64,000 nt of DNA from Ilex aquifolium (lineage: Eukaryota; Streptophyta; Magnoliopsida; Aquifoliales; Aquifoliaceae), in contig OX637402.1 in assembly GCA_951799425.1 (NCBI GenBank), positions 1,240,501 to 1,304,500 on the forward strand. The letters are read 5' to 3'. Each line of letters opens with the position of its first letter. Position 1 is the stretch's first letter. Position numbers and translations under genes: made by a program. The notes below the pieces were generated by a model, which searched no databases, was not told where the DNA came from, and was given only the letters and a program-made list of their open reading frames with translations. This document shows positions 11,895 through 22,045 of the stretch, piece by piece.

Positions 11895-12440
11895 AAACCT
11901 ACATCGATATATTATTCATTGAAAAATTGGTCATTTGGTAACTGATTACATAATACACATTCCTATATTTAGGGATAAAATACTGTAACAAAAACCTATT
12001 TAGATAAAACTTGATTTTTATGTTTCCTATAACATATCTAATATACATATTCATCATATATTAAAACTCTTTCAATTTGTTTCCTATTTAATTAGGTCAC
12101 TAATAAACCTATCTATGGGTTATTATGACTCTTACATTGATTACCCAATAAACTCTCATTCATGATAATTAGAGAGCCTAGCAACCTCCCTTGAAATAAA
12201 CTCTTTAAATGTGGTCATATCCAACATCAGGATTAGCACCTTTAATTTTGATCCACCAATTTTTTAAAGTACAATGTGTAAACCTACTCTTCTATGTCCC
12301 CACAATTCTCTCTGTCTTTCAAGAACCTGCGTCGTGGCCTTTATCATCTATGTATCTCTACCTGTGTCTTACCTGCTCTTGGGAGGTTTCAATGGCTCAG
12401 TGACTTTTAACCCATATGACATTACATCACTACTGGGTTT
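11895..12440. other. No gene; continuation of the older sequence split by the copia element
   Basis: AT-rich and non-coding. It appears to continue the sequence interrupted at 3938 (a 'ggaccaaaaac' / 'aaacctacatcg' join across the target duplication). Probably a decayed minus-strand LTR; no secure ends are visible. Confidence 0.35.
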
Positions 12441-14370
12441 ATGATTAACCCTAAATAATGTGTGAATAAATGAGGTTATAAAGTTCTTTGTGTGCTTAAA
12501 TTAGGTTAAAATAATTAAGTTATAGAGTATTAGGGTTAATGCATAAATTTGGGCATTTTGCAGGGTTTCAAGCGAAAATACGAAAATTCAGGAGGGTTAA
12601 AGTGTACAAGCTAAATAAGGAAGGGGAGGCAAGTGCAATTATCAAATTAATACATCAAACAAAGGGGCTGCCAAACATGCAAAATCTAGAGGAATGCCAC
12701 CGTCCAGACGGTCATTCAACCGCCTTAACTCTCTCTCCCCTCCTATTGGTCCAATTATGCAACAAATTCTCCTAATTGGCCAGCTAGGGTGTCTGCCCCC
12801 TTAAAGCATCCTTCCGGTGCCTATAGATAGCTTGTTTCAGCTTATTTTTCATAGGGAATCTAGGAGATTTCAGTCCAGGCAAGAGGGAAGGAAAGAGAGG
12901 AAGAAAGGAAGAGTGAAACCCTGCTAGAATTACTTCCCAGCCAGAATTTTTCTCTACTTCTACATTTCTGTTTATCCTTTCTACCTGGAGGGTTGAACCT
13001 CTCCCACTTTGGTGCCCTAGATGGTAATAAGAGTGGCAGTGTTTCAACTATTCCTTTGGAAAGAATGTGTTGTATTTTTTTTTCGGTTGTAATGGGATTA
13101 TATCATTTCTTTTGCACGTCTATAACAATGAGGCGTAAGTAGTCTATTTATACTCTTTGTTGAAGGGTGAATACATGTGTAATATTGTTTACATTATGGA
13201 AATGCCGATATTTTACTTATTCATTAATATTTGTACCTCCCTTAATTGATGGCTAGTTATATTTAATTGATATTTTTTAAATTTTTTTTTTAAGTAAAAT
13301 GTTTATTTGCGACGTTTTTTAAAAACGTCGCCAAAAGTGAATTAAATTGTTATTTTTTTTAAAGTTTTTTTTAAGTAAAATGTTTATTTGTGACGTTTTT
13401 TAAAAACGTCGCTAAAAGTGAATTCAATTGATATTTTTTTTAAATTTTTTTTAAGTAAAATGTTTATTTGCGACGTTTTTCAAAAACGTCGCTAAAAGTC
13501 AATTAAATTGATATTTTTTAAATTTTTTATTCAAATAAAATGTTTATTTGCGACGTTTTTGAAAAACGTCGCTAAAAAATTTACCAAAACTGAAATTTGC
13601 GACGAAATTAAAAAATCGTCGCTAATAGTAAACTATTTGCGACAAATTTAAAAACGTCGCAAAAAAAAAACAGTCGCCAAAAATGCTTTTTGTTGTAGTG
13701 AATTTGTTCATGATTATGAACGCTGAGTAAAGCCTAATGCTATATACCATACTATCTATGATTATTACGCACTTCATGTATGATATAGTGATGTATATAG
13801 TTGGACTTTATGTAATAGTCGGGAGATTGGTTATAGAAGGGTTAAATCTTGCCATAGCCAATGCTTTTGATTCAATACATAATCTGGAACTCCGTCATCA
13901 TTGAATCATCACTCTGCCAATTGAATAACTGGTGTACACCTTTTGAATGGTTCACCTTTTGGTTTACTAGGGTTATTTGATTGATGCATGGTACAAAGAT
14001 CTTCCGGCTAACCTAATCAGTTGTTGTGTTATGGTTCGATATACATCAAACCTACTTGTTAACTTTCCAGTAAAATGAGAGTTAATTGTTGTAAGGTGAC
14101 ATTTTCATAAACAAACAATATAATGCATGTTGGATCGCCGAACTAAAGAGTTCCTTTTATCATTGTCTTTCACAGTTTAGTTAAGTATTAATTTGATAGT
14201 TCTAAGCTTATACCACAAGCTATTCCATTGCACGTTACATCCACAAAAATTTTACCATTTCTGTTTTAAATCCTGACAGTTAGCTCCCTGTGGGTTCGAC
14301 ATCGGACTTAAACCGAGAAATATTATAATTTGATCACTTATACTTGGGTGTATGACATAAATCAGGTCAG
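12440..14370 (+). repeat. Probable 5' LTR of a decayed Athila-like element
   Basis: This region lies directly upstream of a tRNA-Asp-type primer site. Near its 3' end it has the phrase 'ccctgtgggttcgacatcgg' and 'cttgggtgtatgacata'. The Athila-type LTR at 60326-61407 has a matching 'ccctgtggattcgacctcgg' and 'cgcttgggttt' near its own end. The left boundary is not determined and no 3' partner LTR was found. A CACTA-like fragment is inserted within it. Confidence 0.45.
13260..13701 (-). mobile_element. One-ended CACTA-like terminal fragment with subterminal repeats
   Basis: Read on the minus strand it begins CACTACAACAAAAAGC at 13701, a CACTA-type terminus. It continues with repeated GCGACG...CGTCGC units. 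Four direct repeats of 80-81 bp start at 13301, 13382, 13462 and 13542, each containing an inverted 'gcgacgtttttt/aaaaacgtcgc' pair able to form a hairpin. No matching left CACTA end was found, so this is a truncated copy or a lone terminus. No transposase is present. Confidence 0.6.
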
Positions 14371-14381
14371 ATCAAGCCTTT

Positions 14382-14399
14382 TGGCGCCGTTGCCAGGGA
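14382..14399 (+). other. Primer-binding site, tRNA-Asp type
   Basis: TGGCGCCGTTGCCAGGGA is complementary to the 3' end of plant tRNA-Asp (ending TCCCCGGCAACGGCGCCA) with one mismatch. Such sites are characteristic of Athila-type Ty3/gypsy elements. Confidence 0.75.
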
Positions 14400-14539
14400 A
14401 TATTTTGTATTATATATATGCACTGTTTGTTGTATTTTCATTTTTTATATCTATTAAGTCATCAGTAACATCTGTTAATTAGTCTAGTCCTTTATCTTCG
14501 TCATCGTCACAAGCATCATCAGACTCTTTTGAGTTCAGC

Positions 14540-15850
14540 ATGACTAATAATAATCTTTCTTTTTTTTAAATGGGGAGGGGGAAGGGGGCTTGAACCCTTG
14601 ACCTCAAGAAGACAAAACTTTCACAAGGTAATGAGTACCATTGGATGAAAGACCTATTGGTAACTAATAATAATCAAAGGGAACAAGAGGTAGTTCAGAA
14701 TGTCCGACCCTTAAGAGAATACTTGCACCCCACACGCACTAGTGTCCCGTCATGTTTTAATTTTCCCACTAATGCTCCAAATTTCAACATTAAGGGAGGG
14801 ACAATACAACTTTTACCACAGTTTCATGGTCTGGAGTCTAAAAACCCATATTTGCATATGAAAGAATTTGAGGAAGTATGTGGTGCTTTGCAAGATAATC
14901 CTGAGATGGCTCGGTTGAAACTTTTTTCTTTCTCTTTGAAGGATAAGGCTAAAAAGTAACTAAATTTTTTAAAAGCCCAATCTATTCCAAGTTGATAAGT
15001 TTTGCAAACTGAATATTTTTAAAAAAAAATTCCTGTGCATCGCACTAATGCATTGGGACGTCAAATTATGAATTTTTCTGTAAAAAAAGGAAATTTTTTT
15101 TTATCAATGTTGGAAGAGATTTAAGGATCTTCTGCAAGCTTGCCCACATCATGCATTTGAAAGTTGGACTTTAGTTAGTTTCTTCTATGATGCCCTCTTA
15201 TCCGCACTGCATCAGTTTGTTGAAATGATGACCCAGGGGAAATTCACGAGTAAGAGTCCCAAGGAGGCATTCTAGTTTTTTGACACCATTTTTTAGAGTT
15301 CTCAAATGTGGGACTCGACCTCACCAAATATTGTTGAAACCAAGTCATCTTCATCCCAAGGATGAAAATATGTGTTAAAAGAAGATGATGACTTAAGGCC
15401 CCGAATGGCTACCTTGTACCAAAACCTTGAAGCCCTCGAAATGAAAAAAATCAAAGAAGTTTATGTTGTGTATTCCACTGAGCATTCATGTGGAATCTAT
15501 GCATTGTCAGGACATCCCAGGGGGGAATGTCCCACCATTCCAGCATTCAAAGAGAGCTTGATGGAACAAACCAATGTCATTTCAAATTTTAACAAGCCTT
15601 ACTCCAACCCCCATTCTAACACCTATAACCCAGGGTGGAAGAATCACCCAAATTTCAGTTGGAAAAACACACAACCCGTGAGTCAGCCACCAGATCCACC
15701 TTCACCACAACTATAGACTCAACAGCCTTAGTAGCCTTATCAACCCCCACGTAAGAGGATTTTAGAGGACACCATGAACCAGTTCATTCATTTAATGAGT
15801 TTCAATACTCAAACCATCCATGCATTTAATGATTTCAAAGCTTAAACTTC
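14540..15850 (+). pseudogene. Decayed Athila-like gag
   Basis: Begins with ATG ACT AAT AAT AAT at 14540, is interrupted by a SINE, and resumes at 14663. It reads RPLREYLHPTRTSVPSC, GGTIQLLPQFHGLESKNPYLH and LKLFSFSLKDKAKK, then stops at 14957. Later fragments include RFKDLLQACPHHAFESW (near 15110-15170) and a knuckle-like segment at 15372-15716 with NPHSNTYNPGWKNHPNFSWKN. These align by eye with the better preserved Gag at 58651-60132. The knuckle (CGIYALSGHPRGEC) has lost the second cysteine. Many stops and frameshifts. No pol follows, so the element is truncated. Confidence 0.8.
14556..14662 (-). mobile_element. Short SINE inserted after the gag start codon
   Basis: Flanked by perfect 13-bp direct repeats ACTAATAATAATC (14543-14555 and 14663-14675). 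The left side is a T tract, the poly(A) tail if read on the minus strand. The minus strand contains GGGTTCAAGCCCC, close to a Pol III B box (GGTTCRANYCC). These three features mark a tRNA-derived SINE mobilised by target-primed reverse transcription. The body is 107 bp; a clear A box was not identified. Confidence 0.75.
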
Positions 15851-16458
15851 ACAGAATATTGCTACTAAATGGACACCTGCATTTTCAATGACGACAACTT
15901 ATTTCATTTTTATTTTGACAGTCACCACCCTTAATTTTCCTTGGAATTTATATTTGGAAAATGTCATTTACAACTAATCATTTGGAAAATGTCATTTACA
16001 ACTAATATACGTATGCATTGAATTAGATCTCTGACTAGGTGATGTAGAACGACTTTATGTTTATTCTATTCTATTTTTATTATTTTTATTCTGATTATTT
16101 ATTTAGAAATGAGAATTAATTAGGAATACTCTAGAGTTATTTACTACCTAAATCATGTCCATTTTCTTAATTTATTGTTTTATGTAACCTCCTTAGAGTT
16201 AGGGATTTGTTTTCGTTTTGAAAGCCTTTAGGATTTTGAGTTTTCTTATAAATTGTCATATGTATTACGATTTCATGCAATTGATGAACTAATTATTCCA
16301 ATATTTTGGGATTTTTATTTTCCTTATCTCTATTGATTCAAAGTGTTTTTATTCTTTACACTTAGAGACGGTGATCTCTTCGTGTCCACGTTTACTGCTA
16401 CATCACTAGCTAGATCCTATTATATGTCTTTATGGCATTTCTCTTATTTTTTTTCTTC
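15851..16458. other. No gene; AT-rich relic with a 28-bp tandem duplication
   Basis: Downstream of the gag relic, with no pol motifs. A direct tandem repeat of 28 bp (ATTTGGAAAATGTCATTTAC...) starts at 15952 and again at 15980. Nothing else is supported. Confidence 0.5.
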
Positions 16459-16476
16459 TAACTATTTAACTAGTAA

Positions 16477-16719
16477 ATTTTTTTGATAAGTAAAAAAAGG
16501 GGTGGGAGAAAAGGAGAGTGCCCAGAGACCACCCCGATAGGCCCTTATTGGTGGGATTAAAAAGCCTCTGGTCGCGTCTGTTACTCCTCTTGGGAACGAA
16601 CCTAGCTAGGCTAGCAAAGCGGTCAACCACTGAGGCCCAATGTGGACTCCAAGACTTGAACTTCCAACCTCAGGGTGAGAAGTTTGGCCGATACCCCTAT
16701 GGACCACCCTACTTAGTGG
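16477..16719 (-). mobile_element. tRNA-derived SINE with 18-bp target duplication
   Basis: Direct repeats flank it at 16459-16476 (TAACTATTTAACTAGTAA) and 16720-16737 (one C/T difference). The left edge is T-rich ('atttttttgataagtaaaaaaagg'), the reverse of a SINE tail. The interior has 'gacttgaacttccaacctc', a degenerate reverse-complement B box, and 'aagcggtcaaccactgaggcc', which resembles a tRNA-like loop. No protein is encoded; the short ORF crossing it is fortuitous. Confidence 0.7.
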
Positions 16720-16737
16720 TAACTATTTAATTAGTAA

Positions 16738-17380
16738 CTATTATCAGTTTAGATGTCATTGCATTCAAGGGATCAAACCTTTCTTCTTCTTTTTTTTTTT
16801 TTTTTTATGAATATGCAAATATAGAATACATTAATATATTACTTTGCCTAAAAATCATACTATAATTACAAGAATGCGATCAAACTTTTGTTTACAAGTG
16901 TTAAAGTGAGGCTATTTTTAAGGAATTGTGCAAGAATTGATTGGGTTCGGATAGTTGGTAGGTGTGAAAAGTAACTGGGTTTAGGGCTCATGATGGTTTC
17001 GTTTGGGCATGGCCGTATATTTCTTTGGTCCGTCAGTCACAGACCTTCTCAACACAATCCAATCGTTATATAGTAGGGAAATTTGGAGGTCTGTCCCTCT
17101 ATACGGACTTATTTGGTGATAAGTCCATCAATGAAACTTATTTGGTTTTAAGTCCGTTTTTATCAATTTTACTATTGTAACCATTCCCTGTAAGAATATA
17201 ATAAACGACGTTTGAAAAAACGTTTCCTTCACAGACAGACACAATATACAGCGATATACTACTCCTTCATAATCGCCTTCAAATCCGGCTATAATCTTCC
17301 AAGCGACAATGTTTCCTTCTCCGAAAAACAAATAACCAGCATTTACCCAAAACCGTTCATATTCAAATTTCAAACCAATT
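16738..17380. other. No gene identified
   Basis: AT-rich. A roughly 80-bp minus-strand reading frame at 17128-17373 shows no recognisable domain. The region could be promoter or leader DNA of the decayed gene that follows, but nothing in it proves that. Confidence 0.35.
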
Positions 17381-18777
17381 ACATTCCATAAAATACAATT
17401 TTGATTTTACTATTCAAGTTTATTGTGGACTCCATTGACGAAGTTGTAGTTAACTCATGGCATTCAAAACAACTTCATGGCTTTGGGATTCAAAAATAGA
17501 GTTAAGGTATGTGATTTTATGAGAAAGTTGATGTTCATTGTAGGGTTTTAAAAAATCTACTACATAATCTATATTTCAAAATTTTCATTATTTTTTTACA
17601 TTCCTAATTTTAAAATTGTGATTCGTTATTACTAAATTAAAGTATTATAGATTTCGATTTTGTTGATTTGTTTGTTGTGCAAGACAATCAATTATTCCTT
17701 GGTTGTGTTACTGTGGAAAAAGTTCATGTTACTGTGTGTGAACAGAAAAATGGAGTTCCGAATTTCGATATCTTAATGTTCACAATTGGTGTTTAGTGTC
17801 CTAATTCAATTGTCGATTGTGTGTTACTACTCAAATTTTTTTAAATTTCCAATTTGTGGATCATATTTTCACTAAAATCATTTGAAAGTTGATGTTACTG
17901 TGAAAAAACTATTGCCTTGTATTTTGTAAAATTTGATGTGTTACTGAACACAAATTTTTGATGTTACTATGAATATTAAAATGTATGTTACATAATATAT
18001 GTCTCAAGGTTTGCAATTGTTATTGTAAGTGAAAATTGGGGCTGGGTATGTGTTACTATTTGAAATGATGTCATTCTTCAATTTGGTATTGTTGTTTTGT
18101 GGAAAACAATCCCATTTTGAATCATTCTGTTATTGTGGAAAGAACTAGAGTACAATTTACTGTGGCCCAAGACACTTTGAAGCATCATATTTGGTTTCTG
18201 AAATTTTGACGGGGTTGTTGTTTGCTTTTAAGTGTAAATTGGGAGTGAATCATTCTTATTGAAATAATGAAAATGATGTTAGTGAACTAATGTTATTATA
18301 ATATCAAAAGTTCACTCAACTGTTCAAATTACTTTTGGACAATTTTATGTATAATGTAATGTTCATTCCATAAAATTGTAACATGAAAACTCAAAAATGT
18401 ATTTGGATTGATGTTACTAAAATACATGTTACTGAATTTCATTTAGGAATTAATACTACTAAGCTGATGTAACTATTTTTACATCAGCTACTTGGGTGGC
18501 AATGCTCATGTTACTTTTGCACATTGTTTTTGCTAAGTGTTTTATATCCATTACGTTGGGTGATTTTGTATCAATGTTACTATATGCTGGTTAGATATTG
18601 ATAATACAATGTTATGTTATAGGTTGATGTTAATTATAGGTAAATCTGCTGCTCCGAAAGCAGGTTCATTTCACCAATTCAGGTCAAACTTGCTTCCATT
18701 GGTAAAGGTTATTAATGACCTAAAAATCAAAGATATTCACAAAGAACAGCTGAAGAGAACACCGTCTTGACAATTAT
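17381..18777 (+). pseudogene. 5' part of a decayed plant gene (exon, long intron, exon start)
   Basis: A possible exon ends 'agttaag|gtatgtg' at about 17507. An AT-rich intron-like stretch follows, ending 'aattatag' near 18640. The next exon reads GKSAAPKAGSFHQFRSNLLP and on to IHKEQLKRTPS, with a TGA just before 18770. Reading continues directly across the ATTAT target site into 38491, giving QLFHTISTTEVDKDWF. The combined protein resembles plant-specific proteins linked to transposon-carried Ulp1/mobile-domain genes (see the second half). The function of the original gene is unknown. Confidence 0.5.
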
Positions 18778-20311
18778 TGTGACACCCCAAAATCCGGGGG
18801 TCCCTTGATTACCCATCAACCCGCGGAATACCTGTAGATACCTAGTATCTCGATATCACACTGTTATGCCCCATTTACCGGGGTCCATAACTTAACGAAA
18901 TTTGGGCAGAGTCTCCTTTGTATGGGGAGCTCTACCCAATACCCAACCTGTGCAACACACAATTACCAGACCCATCCGAGGTCAAATATAAATCAATGGC
19001 CGCACCGGGTCCATGTATAAGTAAACATTGGCCACACTGGGTCCAATTAACCATACTTAAATCAAAACATGAAAGGCTAATCTAACAATAGTCTTTATAA
19101 GTTCTATTACAATTATTTTACGCATTACATGCCCCAAAATATAGTTTCTAACATGTAATTACACAAAACATTAAGTAAAGCCACATGCGGCTTTCTTCAA
19201 GCATGAGGGTCCAAAATGGAGCCATCCGCCGGTGTATCTCTCCCACCTGAAATGTGTTTCCGTATAGGGTGAGCCAACGCCCAGTAGAATATTTCCTACA
19301 GAGGCTACTCCTCAACCTATATGCATATGAAATGTTCACACGCAACATCCATAAATCCGTAACCATTCCATCAAATAATATACAATTAAATGATGTAATG
19401 CTATAATGTCATGCCATGAATGAGGTGAGACCTACCCATGTGCACTCAACCCGAGTCCACTCTGACTCCCTTTACATGTCAATGCCATGTATGTTAAACC
19501 GGGCTACCTAAGCCCCATGAAATGAGATGAGACTCATGTACTCAACCCGAGCCCTCCCTGGCTCCTCAACACAATGCTAATGCCAACGTGTTTGATGTAT
19601 CATGAAATGAGATGTGACTCATTTATGCACTCACCCCGAGCCCTTCCCGGCTCGACAACACAATGTAATGTTAATGTGTATAACATGTCATGAGTGAGAT
19701 GAGACTCAATCATATAACACAACCCGAGCCCTCCCGGCTCCCACACACACAATGAGATGTCAGTGTGTTGTAAATCCTCCGTTGATGTTATACATTCAAC
19801 GACCATTTATAAATCAAAACTCTTGTGTCTTTGTTGGGCAACGGATTCTCGGAGTCACACCGCTGGTTCCGTACACCATGTCACTTTTCCGGAATTTCAC
19901 CTCAGGGGAGTGACTGAACCAAGTGATTCCGGGTCTTTCACTCGAGGAAGTCGCCATGCCCCTTCTTGCTATACCCAGACACAAGTTTTTACTTATGCAA
20001 TGCAACCATGCGACTTAAAAAGGATCGTCGATCCACTTTTCTCCCGAGTCCACATATCAAGCACCAAACAAGGTGTTGATTTAACCATGCACCAACCACA
20101 CATGCTTCCACTCACGGCTAATATTCATGAATGGAGTTACCACTGTCATGCTCTATATGCGATAATGCCAATGAGCAATTCCCGTAACCACATGCATTTA
20201 ATACCACATAGATTGTGGTACAATCATCCATGCACAATCACACCCACACCCATGCTAACATCCCATGAATGTGATGCCTCACCATGTCCCATATGCAATG
20301 TATGCAACTTG
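18778..20311 (-). repeat. First portion of the split 3' LTR
   Basis: Aligns without gaps to 35468-37001 and stops after 'tgcaacttg', where a plus-strand LTR begins. Short ORFs here (for example 19757-20341) are not conserved coding genes. Confidence 0.88.
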
Positions 20312-22045
20312 TGTAAAACCCGAGAAAATTTAAACTTTTGAGAAAAAAGGGCAAAATGGTAAATTACCACTATGGTACAAGTTGTAAACCTGAAATTTTC
20401 TAGAGCTCGGATGACGAAACGGACATCACCGTTGGATTCGTCTCGCGGAACCTAGTTACCCTGTCAAATTTCATTGAATTCCGAGTTAATCGGATTTTTC
20501 GCGTTTTACGAGGCGATCGGACCTCGGGAGACCCAAAAACGAAATTCTGAATAAAATTTTAAATTTTGGGAAATAAATGACGGCAAGTTAAAATAAAAAT
20601 ATTTTGAACTTGAACCGGAGCGAAATTTAATTGTTTCGGGGTTAAAACGGACCCGGGAAATAAGGGCCGTGTGGCGCGTTGTGGGCCAAGAATTTAAAGG
20701 GTATTTAAAGGGGAGAAAATCAGATTTCTCTCCCCATTTGCTCAGCCGATTTTAACGTGAGAGGAAGAGAGGGAAATAGCAAGTCTTCTCCACCTTCTCT
20801 CTACGATCTACACCCATTGAGAGCTCAAATCCACTTGGGCCAAGAACAAGAGTTGTTCTACGCATCAAGGGCTACAAGACCATACCAAGGAGGTCGGATT
20901 TTGGAGTGATTTGAAGAGCGGGATTTTGGGAAGCTAGGGCTTAGAGCTTGAATCGGGTCTTGGAGGCTTCTCAAGGTTGTTCTCCACGCTTCAAGAGGTA
21001 GGGTTCCCTCCTACTAAGGTTTATTCCAAACCTAGGATGTTTTTATGAAATGGGTAGGATGATAGATTGTATATCTCTTGCCTATTGTTGGTAATGTGTT
21101 GAAATGGGTATTGGAATGGGTAAAGATCAATTCTAATTGGATTGGTAATTAGAAATTTTTAAATGAAATTTCTAGAATTGGGTATATGGGATTGACCTAA
21201 TGTAATTCTTGGATTATGTGAATTGTGGGCATGCTATGTGCTTATATTATGCCATGAGAATTAAAGTGTGTTATTACTTGATTTTGTGATGACATGCTTG
21301 GGTATCATTCAAGATAAAATGTTGATATATGTATACATGTTATAATATATTGACATTGTAGAGAATTATGGAAATTATATGCTTACGATGTAATTTTGCC
21401 ATGAAATATGTAAAACGTGATTAGAATGTTCATGTGTTACTCATATCATATTGAACATGATAATATTGTTGCAATGGAGCATCACATTGCATATGCACGG
21501 GAACATCGCATTTAGTGGGTGTGTGTGCATGGTGGTTGTCTTCACCACGCTTGGTGGATGACGAGTGGGCTCGGGTAATATGGGTCGATGACCTAGTCGA
21601 GTCGCACGGTTTGCATGGGTGATAGGGTTGGGGTAGCAAGAAGGGCTAGAAAATCCCTCGGGTGAGAGACCCGGTGATTGGATACGCACTCCGTTGGTAT
21701 AAGAGTCTATAAAGTGTGTCGGTGTACGCGGAACCGTTGGTGGAAGTCCATGAATTCCGTGTCGGTTGGGTGCCGTTGGTGTAAGTCCATAAATATCCAC
21801 CCCAAGAAAGACCCTAGAATAAAAGGTCATTTGATGTGCAACATCAATGACAGATTGGTACACATTGGCACTTGCATGTGTAGAGGAACCGGGAAGGGCT
21901 CGGTTGATATGCATGAGTGGGTCTCACCTCATTCCATAGCATGGCATTGCAAATTCCATCATTGAATATATTTCCTTGCTTGGGATGTTATGAATTGTTG
22001 TTTTGTGGCATGTGAACATTTCATATGCATATAGGTTGGGGAGTA
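20312..22045 (+). mobile_element. Truncated plus-strand LTR inserted in the older LTR
   Basis: Starts TGTAAAACCCGAG, the plus-oriented start of this LTR superfamily. It continues through recognisable LTR landmarks ('caagaggtaggg' at about 20993, 'catatgcatataggttggggagta' at 22022-22045). It then ends abruptly at the start of another LTR at 22046. The remaining 3' LTR, internal region and target duplication are absent. Most simply, the tandem array inserted into it and a later deletion removed the right side. Confidence 0.75.

Noticed and set aside
14382..14399. tRNA gene fragments
   Set aside because: The tRNA-like strings here and at 25019, 35453, 60302 and 62107 are primer-binding sites next to LTR ends; no cloverleaf surrounds them.
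21430..21965. Overlapping ORFs of about 70-157 codons on both strands
   Set aside because: They lie in LTR R/U5 sequence, are absent as ORFs from the other LTR copies, and show no recognisable motif.
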